DNA of 64,000 bases from Abelmoschus esculentus (lineage: Eukaryota > Streptophyta > Magnoliopsida > Malvales > Malvaceae). The notes below the pieces were generated by a model, which saw nothing but the letters and a program-made list of their open reading frames with translations, ran no database searches and had not been told where the DNA came from. The position numbers were made by a program, and so were the translations under genes. Of the stretch, positions 1 through 14,000 are shown piece by piece. Within the stretch, counting starts at the first letter, position 1. Every line of letters begins with the position of its first letter. The stretch spans positions 20,042,001 through 20,106,000 of the forward strand of contig JAUCBN010000011.1 in NCBI GenBank assembly GCA_035048815.1, read 5' to 3'.

Positions 1-781
1 TAGTGATTACAATAGTATCACTCTACTAGCATCGCTGGTGCTCGAACCCTTGACCTCTAAGAACAACAACCACTCTTTTAACTATTTGGGCCAGAGGACT
101 CGTGCGTCAACCATATTATTTTGTCTCACTTACATACGATTTATATTAATCTTTTCTTACCCTATGTGATATTATTTTCATCTGTTCATTATTTTAAATA
201 TCTTCTTTACATACTATGTACATCATATCTGCGTATTTATTCCCGTTTCGATTCTTTATATTATAATACATAGTATGCAGTATACTTGTTGCCTTATTGT
301 AACTCTCTTGCTCTGTATTTTATATTTATTTTCACATATATAAAACTGTGATGACCAGTACCTTCATTTCTTGTATTCCCTTTTTTATAGTGTTTAACGA
401 AAGCGCACATCGAACGTATTACACCAACTTTTTGTATCCACGCTTATACTACGTACATGGCTTGAATGTGTGATATTTATTTTATTTAATTTACATTATC
501 GGTATATTAAGTTATTAATGAGGTGTTCTCTTTTTTTATAATAAACTTGGTTAATAGTCTAATGTGTGGCGAATGGTTTTCGTTTATTCTTCGAACATTG
601 GAGCTCTTAAAATTTACTCGCATTTATAACTAAAATTTTTAATCTAATTGTCACTTTTACTCGTAAAATTTGATATTAATAAAATAATAATTAAATAAGT
701 TCCAATTTTGACCAGTGTGAGGGTGATAATCCTCCCTACCCATACTCAACTCCCGAACCCTAGTTTTTGAATCTATGATTT
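1..781. other. Unassigned AT-rich DNA
   Basis: No open reading frame, RNA gene or recognisable element end was found. The stretch is AT-rich with many short A and T runs. A segment near 720-780 (with GGGTGATAATCCTCCC) looks like transposon-derived DNA but I cannot assign it. It ends where a G1-type LTR begins at 782. Confidence 0.5.
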
Positions 782-1330
782 TGTAACTCCTCGACCGGTC
801 AAGACACCACCCGACTCGAACGAGTTATACGGGGAATACCGAGGCTAATATGGAGACTTGCCTCGATAAACAACCTTAAAAAATTTTATTTTTATCTTAT
901 CGAGATGCTTTAATTAGATTCTACATATTCATACAAAGACCAAGTTCAATTGCAGTGGAAATCAATAAGAAACGAGTCCTAATTTAACCGAACAAGTTAT
1001 TGGGACCTAATTGTAATTTTTATAAATTTAAGGACTAAACATCAAATTAAGGTTATCAATCCTTAATTAATTTCATTACATGTTTGCACGTAAATTTTCA
1101 GCTTAATCTGAAGTCTACAAGTCATTTAATTGCATGTTCAAAGTTTAATGTCTAAAACGTAAAGATTCAAAACTATTTTTCAGCTTTTAACTACTATAAC
1201 GTTAGAGGTATCGATACCCCTAGGTCCTGTTTCGATACCACTATTCACAGAAAAGAATAATATCGAAATGCGGACCTAACGTACCGATACTGGGCCATTA
1301 CTCGATCGATGCCCTACGAAGCAAGCCCGC
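782..1330 (-). repeat. Truncated G1-type chromovirus LTR
   Basis: Starts TGTAACTCCTCGACCGG and follows the start of the two G1 LTRs at 8795 and 14683 closely (ACCCGACTCGAACGAGTTA, then CGGGGAATACCGAGGC). It runs through the same low-complexity block to a palindrome island (GTATCGATAC at 1208-1217 and several GTTTCGATACC-like variants), then stops abruptly at 1330, where a different LTR-like sequence begins. In the orientation used for G1 this is the 3' (U5) part of a minus-strand LTR. No coding capacity. Confidence 0.75.
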
Positions 1331-2980
1331 TGTAACGACCCTTCTTTTAAAAATACATAAAATATAATGTATATAATATTAATATGGTGTAATATAAGGT
1401 TATAAAATTAAATAAAATAAGTATATGGTTTAAAAATGTGAATGTTTTAAAAATGTAGTTACGAAAAAATGGTGGATAAAAAATAGGATCGTTAAAAATT
1501 ATTTTGTTGTAAAAATTGAAAATTTTGAAGAATGAGAACTTAGGCTAAAATTCACGAATTAGGAATTAAAAGTTATGTCTTAAAAAATTAGATTCAAAAT
1601 TGAGGATTTTTATTTTGAAAAATTAATGAATTTGGGGTTATTTGAAAAAATCGATAAATCGGAGATAGGTTTAAAACTAGGGTTTAGTTTAGAAAGTCAA
1701 GGTTTTAAAAAATTTGCGACTTATTTAAAATTTGAGGTTTGGAAAAGAGAAATAGGGAATTATTTAGAATTCAAATAGGAATTTATTTTGAAAATATGGA
1801 GTCGCTACCGGTCATTTTGGTAGGCCGAATACCTTTAAAACCAGAGATTCTAAAAAATGAGTTTGAGAGTCGGTTACGAATAGGATATGATAATATCCCA
1901 CACCTCCCAAAAATTGGTACCTAATAGAATATATTTTCCAAATTGGAAATTTGCAAGTTCGAATTTTTATTAATTTACTATCCGTTTAAGAATGCGAACA
2001 TATTTAAGGACCTCAATGTTCGAAGGTAAGCGTTTGAAAAGCCACCATTATGCTTGGTACTGACCTCGCTTATGACTGAATATTGAGATATACATTTGTT
2101 ATTAAATTAGATTGGATTAAATGTTACACGTGATTAATAAATATGTACAAACATAAAAAGTACAAGAAATTAAAAGTAAGGATTTAAATTGCATAATTTA
2201 AATACGAGAAATTTAAATTGCGGAAAATTAAATATGATAAATAAATATTAGATATTAGATATTTACACAAAACGGGCCATAAATAATACGGATCATTCCC
2301 CTTTACGGGTGACCATAAGACCGATGTTGAATGAATAAAATAAAGAAATAACTAAACAAATAATGATAAATAAATAAATAAGCATATGATAGAATGAAAA
2401 TAATACATACATATATCAAGTATACATGTCACAACAATATATAACATATATTATGTAAAACAAAAAGTCTAATATAATGTATAATATTTAAGTACAATAT
2501 ATACATTATAGTATAATTTGGGGATTAAAACAAATAAAAATGAAATCCGAAACAAATAAAATAAATAGGGACAAAATTGAAAGAAGGATAAAATTAGGGG
2601 GTAAAATCAAAAAGAAAAAGATATAAAACAATGTTGAAATTAAAAGGAAAAACAAAATCAAGGGACCAAAATGGATAATAAACCATCGCTGAAGCCAAAG
2701 GGATTTGAAAACCGGAGGATCGACTTGGTAATTAACCCAAAGATCAAAACACGCGGATCCTTCCCCAAATCCAGGCTACCGCGTGGGTCTGGTCTGCCCA
2801 AAACGACAACGTTTTGCGATTGAAATATATCCTAAAAGTCAAGACCAAAATCGGCCTTAACTTCATTCTTTCACCATATTCATTTCAACAACCCAAAAAA
2901 GAGAGAAAAGTTCTCTAAAAAATAAGAAACAAAGTCCCTTTAATTTTTCAGAAACTGACGACTAAACCGTCGCCTCGGCC
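1331..2980. repeat. Decayed LTR-like sequence related to the solo LTR at 26946
   Basis: Begins TGTAACGACCC. Around 1800-1900 it carries GTCGCTACCGGTCATTTTGG, CCAGAGATTC and GAGTCGGTTACG in the same order as the solo LTR at 26946-28663 (GTCGCCACCGGCCACTTTGG and following, near 27080-27170). That shared core is typical of a plant gypsy LTR family. The right boundary is not visible; I place it near the end of the GC-richer block at 2700-2980. A 61-codon reading frame at 1739-1924 spans the shared core and is not a gene. Confidence 0.5.
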
Positions 2981-4339
2981 GCCGCTAGCATTTTGAAAAA
3001 AAAGATCTTAAGTTTTTAAAATTATATTTTGGTCATTTCGCTTGTTTATTCAAATTAGGACTCGTTTGACGTCTGTTTCTGCTGAAATCAAACACAATTA
3101 ATGCATGCACACTTAGGAACCTAACTAAAGCATTTAGATGAGAAAAATAAAATAAAGATTGCTTATCACGGTGAATCTTCTTGGATTTGTTTCGTTATTC
3201 CCTATGTAACTCGTTCAAGTCGGGTTGCATCTGGACCAGGTTGACAAGATTACATTTCTACAAGATCCACAAAAAGCTAATTTATTTTTATCAAGACATT
3301 GCCAAGACCAACATGCAAGACCATAATAATCCCGAAAGACCCAACAAGAAATTTTTCATATTCTTATTTTTTAAAATGATCAATTAAGGAATTGAATCTC
3401 ATATTTCTTAAGGATAATCTTTCTAGACATTTTTTGTATTTTTATTTTTCTTAAAACATAGCAATGGTGAAATTCTTGATTGAAAATGGTTAGTTTACAC
3501 TAGACATATGAATCAAGTATAGTATTTTTTATTGTAAATTATTTACTTCTCAAAATAACAAAAGTATTTTAACAAATGATGGAATGGATGATTAGAGCAT
3601 TTGGATGATAGACTCAAATAATACGATAATAGTGTTGAGCCTATGAACAATATGAATTCTTAGAAACAAAAATAAGATTAAAAAAGAATAAAGGTAATGA
3701 TAAAGATTTGTAAAAAGAGTTAATTAAGGAGAGGTTAGTAAAGGGTGACGGAGTAATTTCCCCCACCCATTTACTTAATGTTGCTACAGACCTGGGGGAA
3801 AGGGGGATCTCATTGTTTTCCAATCTCCCTATTTTTTCTTCTTCTTTCTTTTCCTAACTCAAAGAGAAAAATTAAGGTTGTTGTTATTGAGAGAGAATCA
3901 TGTTTTTCTCAGCAAGGAAGATTTGTTCAATAGCTTACGATCTTCGTTTTATGGTGTATATCCTTTAGTTTGGGAGAGAAATAGGTTTGAAGCTCAAGAA
4001 CAAGGTTTAGAGGTAGGAAAAATCTTGGGAGAAGCACTAATTTGGGTTTCTTATTTGAGGTTAGTACATTTTGAACTCCCACACTTCATATGCCTCATGA
4101 ACATTTTGTCTTTCTTGAATTAATGATTGTGCATTTTGCTAGAGAGATGTTTTGGTATGTTAGAACCCTAAAATGGTAGATTTCGTATTAAGATTTGAAA
4201 TGATATAAAATTGTTAGGAAACCACTTTTTATGCTTCAAATAACTTGTATGAACAAAAAAAGAATCAACCATATAGTTTGAGATCGAAAATTTGGAGATT
4301 TCTCACCCCATAAAAATCAACCATATGTTTTGGTATTTT
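2981..4339. other. Unassigned intergenic DNA
   Basis: AT-rich, with no transposon protein motif and no LTR end that I can identify. The longest frame (3878-4123, 81 codons) has no recognisable motif, no neighbouring exon signal that I can defend, and a composition like its surroundings, so I do not call it a gene. Confidence 0.45.
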
Positions 4340-7300
4340 CGTGCAACGGTACTGATACGAGGTAGGACCGTATCGGTATGCTAGTGTATAATTGGAAGAC
4401 TATTTTTGAGAGGCGTATTGGTACACAGGGAAGCGAATCGATACCCTTAGCAAGATTTGAATTCCAAAATCATTATATTATACCAATACAAGAGGGTACA
4501 TCATTACCACTATTCCATTGGATTAAAGATGACTTCGAGTATCAATATGCAGCTAGGGGAGTATCAATACAGGTAGTGTATCGATACAGGTCCCTTGCGT
4601 ATAGGAACTTGGTATCGATACTGAGGTTATGCGTATCGATACGAGTGTTAGGCTAAGGCTTTTGAATGGTGTTCTCATATCAATACCCTAGTGAGGCGTA
4701 TTGATACCCTAGGTTTACGTATCGATACGCGTAGAGCAATATGCCTAAGAATTTGAGTTCGTGTTCGAGGCTCTATAATTCAAGATAAAGGCTTCAATAG
4801 GTCTCTAAAGGTGTAATATGATCTGTAAAAATTAATAAAATGAGTTTAATACTTCAATAGGTGAATTCTTAGCAAATGGTTTAATATTTATCACATGGCT
4901 TCCTTGTGTTATATTTGCTTAAAGATCCTTGGTGGATCGGGTATTATCATTTAGTAGTTAGGGTACTTGTCTGAAAAGATATTGGAATACTGAAGAGGGA
5001 TTGGCTAATGAATAATTTAATGAGACTTATATGATTGAATTAGTAGTTTTGAAATACTAATTCTAGATTATTAGAAGCATGCCTTGGACATGATTATGGT
5101 TTAACTTGGAGTTCGTTATCTTTTGGCAAGATGCGTGGACTGCTCGAGAGATAACGTGTTACTTGAGTGTGTAAAAAGGGAATCCGGACGTCCTAGAGTT
5201 AATGCATGGGAACTTTGTTAAGGGGACGAGCGCTTTGGGCTGTGTGAGTGAGTACGTTCTAAATTAACTCATCAAATTTTAAAATTTAAATATTATGATA
5301 TTCCATTTTAAAATATCAAATCATTCATAATTTCGTATAATTAAATAAGCATAAAAATAAATTTATAAAATAGGAGCTCTAAGTTTAAAACATCGTATTA
5401 AAATATAATATTTCAAATAAAGTTTTGCAAACTCAATCACTTTAAGGTCTATGAATACAATAACTCAAACTAAACATCAAATATTACACTTTACAGAGGT
5501 ACGGTGTTGGGAAATCTATTATCTATATACAGTCATGTTCAACCTACAAACATGTAAACAAAAAAAGGATTCTGAATGCTTATCTTATAAAGCTCGGTGA
5601 TACATTTCTACTCCATCACAATTTATCATTATTATAAAATAAGAACACGAGATAAATATAATTTAGAGAGCATAAATAAGGCCTCATTATCCATAAATTA
5701 TTATCTAGTCTACATTAGCTAGAGTTTTTAGATCATATATCTCAAGGTATCATTAAACCTACAATAAGTCTTACATGTTCTCTGATGCTTCACAAAACTT
5801 GAGGTCATTCATCCCCTCAATGTTAATACATTCATAAGTTATCATACACGACACCAAGGTCAAAACATACCTAAGGTATCGGACCATCAAGGAAAAAGCA
5901 TACAAACTAGAACCACAAACATGGAATGAAACATAGGGCCACACAAATTAAATAGCGTACACTCTTAACTCTGTAATACCTTAGTGAAATTTATGGCGAC
6001 ACAACGTTGGAAACATACACTCTATACTCATAATGCCTCTTTAAATATCTTTGAATGAGATTTAGGGTCACATAGCATCAGTAACATACATTTGACATTT
6101 TTGATCATGGTGTTGAAGCACTCTCAATATCTAGATCCTATTAATTATTGATTTAACCAAAATAAATACCTACCCAACATACAAGCAATGTGATCTCAAG
6201 GATATCTCTATTGTTATTAATAGTTAACATATCATTTATTTTACATTATTGAGTTTTTAATACTTATGGATAAGTATATAATTAATTAAATTTATTGTCT
6301 TCATTAATCTATGTTATCTCGTTAATCTAGGTGACTTAGCCAATAAGTGTTCACATAGCATGCACACACGTATCAAGATATCATCAAGTGACCCCATGAA
6401 TGCAAATAACTTACAAACCACCCTTTCAATTACAAAGTTCTTACATGTTATGCTCATAAATAAGGGTAAGTTATTGGTTTCTCCATTTTACAATTTATTC
6501 TACGATATTAAGAGTTTATTAGGCCATAACCTACAAATTAGTAGACCTTCGGACTCTCACATTTTTGGGTAAATTGTTCATTGGGTACTGGTACTAGTCC
6601 TCATGTACTAGTATGGTACCTCCAGTATTAGTAATCAAAGCATACCATACGAAATTAGCTGTATAGAATTTTAAGGAAAATAGTGATTGACCTGTGTCGA
6701 TGTAACTTGTGTTCGCATACCGTTATAACTTCAAGCTCATACTGGTACTGATAAGCAGACATGTATTGGTAGTATTGTTCCATTAAGGGAGTGTATCAAT
6801 ACAGACTAGCTTCGTATTTGGTACTATGGACGACGTGTAAAAAGAGTATTAGATCCGATATCTAATGACCCCAAACTTCACCCAGGTTTGGTGGCAAGAA
6901 GACTTTGAGTCTTAGTGATGATTGGACCCTTCTCGAGTGTGTGGATTACGATGCTAAGTGAATATGCACCATACATCTAATTTATTGATCTTCTAAACTC
7001 ATGAGTGATTATGATGTTACCATGATTAATGACATGTTGATTTTATGTGTTTAGGCGATTATTGTAAGGCCAAATTACTTTTTTTATGTCATATTCTATT
7101 GCATACATTTAATTATGATTTTCATAAATTATGGTTGAGTGAAAGTGTATCCACTGAGATTTCATTAGTTCAACGTTCAAAATCTTTGTTTCCTTGCGCA
7201 GGTTTCTAGGTCGCGAATATATTCTAGGATCACCATTTTTGGTAGGTTTCAAAATCGATCATGGATGAGTACATCACTTAGGAGATGGGCAATGTATTCA

Positions 7301-7514
7301 TAGAACCTATTGAAATGATGCAACTCTTTAATTAAATTTGTGGTTGGCTGAATGTTTTAAAATTTGAATTTGGAGCTACTAATTACTTTTGAATTTCTAA
7401 TAACGTTTTATTTAATTTATTTTGTATGATACTTTAATCAAAAAATGGTTTTAAATTTTTTATTTTTTGTTGGGCCTGAGGCCCAATACTGCATCCTAAA
7501 TCGAGGATGTTATA
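4340..7514 (+). repeat. Decayed chromovirus-type LTR sequence, sense orientation
   Basis: The right end (GGCCTGAGGCCCAATACTGC, then GAGGATGTTATA at 7514) resembles the 3' terminus of a chromovirus LTR read on the + strand. The left part holds a dense palindrome island: perfect GTATCGATAC at 4578, 4612, 4633 and 4719, with many one-base variants between 4345 and 4735, and a weaker cluster at 6575-6835. The middle (about 5260-6570) is different, AT-rich sequence and may be a separate insertion. Boundaries are approximate and no primer site or coding remnant was seen. Confidence 0.45.
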
Positions 7515-8097
7515 GTATCGTTACATGCTCCTTGTATACTAATATCGAAGCCTAGAAATGGTTTCCTAGATTTGAGAAATCACTCTTAGAGCTCCTAAAT
7601 CACAATCACTGACCCTTTAACTGGATTATACATCTTATAGAAATTAATTAGGGTGGTTGGCTATCATTTTTACACATTATTAACAAATAATCTAGATTTT
7701 ACCATTAGCAATGTTTTAAGTAGACCTACAAACTTGACTTGAAACCGAAAAATCAAATCGATTTATCCGAAAATTAATCCGAATATGATGACCTAAATTT
7801 GACCTAGAACCCTAATTGAACCGAATCAAACCAAAATTGAATTGAATTTTATTTGAACCGAAAATAGACATGAAACGATTTTCAACCAAACCGAATGAAC
7901 CTGAACTCATTTTAATCCAAAATAAAGGTAACCTAATATATATATATATATATTAAAAGAAAGAAAGAAAGGACGTGAATTGCTGCATAATTCACTAAAA
8001 AATAAATATACATACTAAACAGAGCGATATATAGGGTGTTGAAATTTAACTCGATCTAAAATTCAACTGGATCAATCGATCTATTGTCGACAAGATA
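7515..8097. other. Non-coding spacer with low-complexity runs
   Basis: No gene seen. The block at 7730-7930 is low-complexity with recurring GAACCGAA and CCAAAATTGAA words. It leads into the copia remnant starting near 8098; the true left edge of that element may lie inside this stretch but no LTR end was visible. Confidence 0.5.
7936..7972. repeat. AT dinucleotide and GAAA microsatellites
   Basis: An uninterrupted AT run of about 17 bases (7936-7952) is followed directly by about four GAAA units (7955-7972). Simple sequence repeat; no functional claim. Confidence 0.9.
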
Positions 8098-8794
8098 TTG
8101 AATCAATCCGAAATCAATCAACTGAAAAATAACAAAACTAATATCAATCAAACCAAAAATCAACCAATTTCAACTTCGCCTAATATTTCTCAACCTATTT
8201 ATGTTCACACAAATCCAGTGGTAATGGCTTCTCCTTCATTATCCGTGGAAGCTTTAAATTGCACATGTTGTACAATAGGTTTGCAACAAAATTGTAATTC
8301 TTTTCAAGTAGAAGCTGTTCAAGATATCAACAGACTTACCTCACCATATGATCAATCTTCTAGCTTACATATTGAGGATACTTCTGTTACTGCTTCGCAA
8401 CAAGAGGATGAGTTGAGGGATGAAATAAGGTTATCTGCTCTTTCCCAATCCCAAGAAAACCAAGTGGGAAACATTGCTCAATCAGACCTAGGTATTTCAT
8501 CATCGTTTGTGGATTTAGACAACCATGTGACTGCGGAGTCTCTATCAAATCCTCTAGAATCTTGAGAGGTTACAAATATGCATCCCAAGATTACAAGGAA
8601 CAAAAATGGCATAGGCAAATCGAAAGCTTACAATGCAAATATAGCTTGTTTAACTAATGATTTTGAACCTCAAGATATTCGTAAGGCCATGAAAAGTGAT
8701 CACTGGAAGCGTGCAGCGCAAGAGGAGTATGATGCTCTAATAGAAAATGGTACATGGTTAGTTGTTTAGCTACCTTATAATAGGACACCGATCA
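8098..8794 (+). pseudogene. Ty1/copia polyprotein remnant C1, linker and start of RT (Ale-like)
   Basis: The first frame (8098-8565) is an unstructured Ser/Gln/Asn-rich segment of the kind found between integrase and reverse transcriptase in copia polyproteins. The next frame (8578-8769) carries the recognisable start of the RT region: DIRKAMKSDHW, then EEYDALIENGTW, matching the family pattern of A-x-W followed by E-x-x-AL-x-x-N-x-TW. After an in-frame stop at 8767-8769 the reading goes on as LPYNRTPI and is cut at 8794 by the G1 element. The downstream half is at 18165-18590. Gag, protease and integrase were not found upstream. Non-functional. Confidence 0.75.
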
Positions 8795-10823
8795 TGTAAC
8801 CCCCTCGACCCGGTCTAGGTCTCACCCGACTCGAACGAGTTACACGGGGAATATCGAAGCTAATTTGGAGACTCACCTCAATAAACAATCCTATCTTTTT
8901 ATCTTATCTAAATGCTTTAATTAGATCCTATATGTTCATACAAGGACTGAGTTCATTTGCAGTGGAAAAAGACGTGAAACGAGTTCAAATTTTATCGTAC
9001 AAGTTTTAGGGACCTAATTATAATTTTCCAAAAATTTATACTCTAATTGTGAAATTAAGGTTACCAGTATTAAATTAAATTCATTTCATACTTGCTTCTT
9101 AAATTTCAGTTTTAAACGAGGTCTACAAGTCACTTAATTGATTACTAGATATTTAGTGACTAAAACGTAAAGATTTCAAGTTATATTTCAGCCTATAACG
9201 ATTTTAACTACCATGGGTTTCAAAACATCTTGCACCAGTATCGATACCTATGCAACGAAAAAGGTGGTACCGAAACGAGACTTAAGTGTTTCGATACACC
9301 CTTGATGTCTCGCCTGATTACCTACATGACAAGCTCGTGTTTCGATACAACACTGACCTTATATCGATACCTATTTGAAACTGTAAAGAATGATATCTGT
9401 ACTAGGACCAAGTGTATCGAAACACCTGCTTGTGTTCAAACAATTAACCAATTCATGTGGTTTCGATACAGAATTCAAATCACATGTATCCCACTTTTCA
9501 TGCATCACTTGCAAAAACCGATAAAACCATTTTTATCTTATTTTTTAAAACAAAATCGTGGGAACATCAAATGCATATAAAATCTCTTTAAAAACAGTCT
9601 CGTGAGCATTTATATACTTGCATAATCACATATGCAATATATAATATGAGCATGACAAATAACATAATAAAAACACTGCGTAATATGAGAACTTTTAAGA
9701 AAGCAAAACGTTTAACTTACTTCGGAGTTTAGGGAGGTTTCTCACACCATACCTACACCCCTAAACCTTTAAAAACTCAAGTAAAACACTGTCGAACCAC
9801 CCCACTCTCATAATTCACTCACCGGTAATTGTTCCTTGCTCATCAAGCCACCAAAACAAACCGAAACACCTTCAAACGTGATCTCCTAAATCTTGTCCTA
9901 TTTCAAGCATCAAAATCAAGGGGTTTAATGCTCCTAAACACACAAAAGAAACCCTAAAGTCGGATCCCTACACAACAGCCCTTAAAACCTATAAAAAACC
10001 TTAATCGAAAACTTTCCGAAAACTACCAAACTTCTCCTAAACTTATAGTCCGAGATTAGGGACTTTAAAAACACATTATAAATATCCTGAAATCATTAAA
10101 ATCAACAATTTACGATCCAGAAATAGTGAGTAAAACCCTTGAATGAAAATTATAGGTTTTGATAAAAAATGATTTTTTAAACCAAAAAAGTAAAATCGTT
10201 TTTACCAAGCCAATAACTTGGGAATTTCAATAAAGATTATTTTAAAATCAGAGGATTGAATGTTTTTTACCTCTAATTCTGACCCAACCAACTTTCATGA
10301 TTTTGAGAAAGAAAATGAGTGAAAAACAAGGTTTTCAAAGAAGGAAAATTATAAATAATTATTAGAACGAAAATTAATGAAAAGAAATCAAGTTTACCTT
10401 GAAAATACTTCCATTCTTTACCTTGGGAAGAGGAAAAACGAAAATAATAAAATAAGGGTTTAGGTTTTGATATAAAATAGTTTTTTAGGAATTAAATAAA
10501 GTAATTTGAAAGTTTAATTAAACTAGAATTTGAATTGGATCAAAGTCCCTTAAAGATTCAAAGTTTTGGCTCAGATTATAAAATTGTCCTTAAGTTTTTA
10601 ATTTTTACAAAATAGTCACTAATTTCAAAATCCTGGGGATTCAGGGGTCAATTTTCAAAATTGAGTTTACCAAAGTAAATTTTATATTAAATAAGGATTT
10701 TTGGATATTTTCCCATAATTTATTTCGATTAAAAAATCAAATTTTTAAGTACTTAATCCTGAACTAGGCTAAACCGATGAAACCGATTCATTAAACTTCT
10801 AAGCCCAAATTTAGGGCGTTACA
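8795..10823 (-). repeat. G1 3' LTR (left), with internal deletion
   Basis: Runs from TGTAACCCCCTCGACCCGG to GGGCGTTACA. Compared with the right LTR (14683-18164) it lacks about 1.4 kb: sequence matching right-LTR position ~15370 joins sequence matching ~16770 near 9470-9475, with only a few bases (ACA) shared at the joint, as expected of illegitimate recombination. It keeps the palindrome island (9215-9475; perfect GTATCGATAC at 9238-9247). Confidence 0.85.
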
Positions 10824-11010
10824 AATCTCCCCCACTTAAGAAATTTCATCCTCGAAATTTACACCGTGGAAAGAGATAAGGAAACTTCTTCTTCACAACT
10901 TCCTTTCACTCTCCCACGTGACTTTCGAAACACCATATTACCATTAAAACTCTCTAACTCACACGAGGATCTTACCAGAAAGGACCTTTGCTACCAAAAC
11001 AAAGATCTCA
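10824..11010 (-). pseudogene. Broken C-terminal end of a chromovirus polyprotein (chromodomain)
   Basis: Directly inside the left LTR the minus strand has the usual chromovirus ending (reverse of CTCCCCCACTTAAGAAATTT), and a short frame reads GVSKVTWESE, close to the chromodomain end GVEEATWESR seen in G2-2. Stops and frame changes surround it. Only the last 40-60 codons are recognisable; the rest of pol is missing or too decayed to see. Confidence 0.5.
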
Positions 11011-14000
11011 ACATACATCTCCTAAAGAAAAGATTCGGTCTCTTCCTAACACCATCTGTCAATACAACTTAAAATGTTATACAAAACAATGGTGCACCGA
11101 AAACACCATGGTCCTTCTCAACACCCATTGCACTCTCTAGCAAAACTTTTTTTTCCTTTTTTCGATTTCCTAAACTCTCCTTACATAATTTGGCAACCAA
11201 CTCCAAACAAACTACAACAACTTCCGACTTCTACTAACAAGCTTAACTTTCTCAAACATATTCCAACATAAAAGGCAACAATCAAAACTTTCCACCACGT
11301 CTCGCTCAACACAACAACACGTAACAATTTCCACCAACATAAACCTTAAACAATACCACTCGGACACTTAACTACGAACACGAATATAAGAAACTCTACT
11401 AGCGACAACACCTTCGCCAAGAACCCGAAAGATTCATGTCACAACGCCTTAATATACCTTTTCAGACCTAGATAACTCACTCATACCGGTTACATGTCCA
11501 TTAACGCGAGAAAACCCATAAACTCAATTGGAAACCTAACATTTGTCTCAAAACCTTACCATATTAAAGCATACTGCTCAACAACTCCAACTGTTCTCAA
11601 AGAAAACACTCTCTTTTAACTACCAAGAAACACTCCACAAAATTTATGGAGATTTGTTCACACATCTCTACTCCAATACTTACGATGACAACAACATTCT
11701 CAAAGAATATTGACCCTCAAGCTCAATTTACCAACAAAACAAACATTCACTTTCAACTCATCCTCATCCAAAACAAGTTTAACTCCTTTCACAACTTCTT
11801 ACTTCCAAATACATAGCAAAAGACTACCACAAACTTTGATTAAGATTTCATTCTAACTTATAGCATCATACAACACAACCACGTGCCTCATAGACATAAA
11901 ATATAACCAACACCACGGCTAAAACCCATCAACATAACCTCAACTGTGTCCTACACACACGACTCCACCAAACATACGATAGCAACTTACCTCAGAAAAT
12001 CTTATCCATGGAAAGTCTAACCTACAACTCTATCACTAGACCAACACACTTTGATAAACTTAACCAAGCTAACACTTCTCTTAACTTCACAATACTATTA
12101 ACTTACGCCACTAAATCGGCACCGGTCAAGACATAACCCTTAAGCAACCTAAGTCACACTAAGAAACTCAGATTCAACCCATCATGCAATACAAGTCATT
12201 CTAACCCTTTTATAACAGTACACAACATCATCCTTATCCAAACGATAGGGCTTCATCTAAAGACTAGCTCATAAAAATCATATCGACAATGCACCATTAA
12301 CAACATGAGTGCACCACACACAACCTATCACAAAAACAACTTCTTGAGGGTAACTTCACATAACAAGGAATCAAATTCAACAAACCTTCTTCTCACTTAG
12401 ACTCTTCTAAGCCTAAACTTGTATCATCTTTAACCTAGCCAAGCTTAATGCTACTCTTCCGTCCACTAACCTTAACATTCTTCTTAATTTTAAGCAACAA
12501 CCACACAGAAGAGAACTAACCGTAAACAAAAAAATCAACAACACAAACCCTCGCAACACTTTTCGATGATAATACAATCCCCAAAGATTTTTTGACCAAT
12601 AATGATAATAAACTACCCAACATTCCTCATCACACAACTTCTTCATACAGAGATATCCAAGGATTACATCCCAAACCTCCAAAACAACCTGACTATACCC
12701 AAGAAAAACCTGACACAACTCTTTATGAACGCAACATGCAAAAGCTATACCAAACGACACAAGCACCACCTTTCAAGGTCCACACTAGTTCGTTATGCAT
12801 TCTTCATCACATCATCTCTTTTTCTAAAATATCTATTTCTTTTCCAAAAACCCAACTAGCATGTTCCAAAACAAAATACTAGATCAGCTACGCCTTTGAC
12901 CTAAATAATTTTTGAACCATACCAAACGCAAAATACTAAGTATTACTTCCATCAAACACAACGATAACACAACGCCTCTTACACAAATCAAACTTTTGCC
13001 GGATAAACCTTACGAAATTCGGTCTTCCGCTTCACCAACATCAAACTCAAGGCACTCATCCCGTGTTCAACCATCCATAGCTACAAACCCAACTAACAAA
13101 TCCTTATTAAGAATTACTTTACAACTAGAACAATAACTTGACCCACTACACAATAGGCTCCACTCCAACAAAAACATCATTCAAACACCTTTTTAAACTT
13201 ACACCTTCTCCTTATATGACTGACCACAACACAACTTCTATTCTCAATAGGGAAACGTTTGCAAATATGGACAATGTATGCATGAGTCATGCATGCCACC
13301 CTAGATACCTATGCAAGTGCATGCAAATAAATACAAATGCAATCTAATGTCATGCTCAAAAATGCATGAATGTCCTAAGATATCTAATGTATATGTATAT
13401 AAGTGCTTTTATAGTATGCATGATTATTGTCCATACTCACAAACAACATCCTCAACTCCGGAAATTTAACTTTCTAACTCTTCAACGTTCCAAACCATAG
13501 AAACTTAGCACTCAAGAGTATACAACCACATCATAACCCGAACGTTTCTAATATGTTCGTTCACCTTGCACATACATAAAGCACTTTAAAACTCTCAAAG
13601 ACACTCTCAATGATTTAGTCACCTACTACTCACCAGCACAACAAATTACTAGACTAAACTGATTCAAACCACTTTACACATAAACTCAAACGAGGATACA
13701 ATCGACTCAAGTTCGGATATCACAACACCACAAATAATCACAACATAAACATGTCTACATTTTTTAATCTCCAAAACTCCTCTATTACCAAGTTTTAGCT
13801 TTCTTTTCGGTCCCATATCAAGCACAATAAAAATAGTAAAAAGAATTTTAACATGAAAAAATATTTTGCAAAATCTATGAGGCCAGCACGAAGCAAGTTC
13901 CAAGTAGCTCAAGTATAATATAAAATAATTTTCTAGTAGTGGTTAGAACAATGTGTATCCCAAAATAAACCCAGCAATATATACTAAATCTTCACATAGA

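Noticed and set aside
3878..4123. 81-codon frame as a possible host gene
   Set aside because: No motif, no supporting exon structure, and composition like the surrounding intergenic DNA.
8098..8565. 155-codon Ser/Gln-rich frame as a host gene
   Set aside because: It runs directly into a copia RT start and has the make-up of the variable copia linker, so it is better explained as part of C1.
10866..11271. Two + strand frames of 65-68 codons
   Set aside because: They overlap the antisense chromodomain remnant and the G-poor domain of G1 and show no motif.
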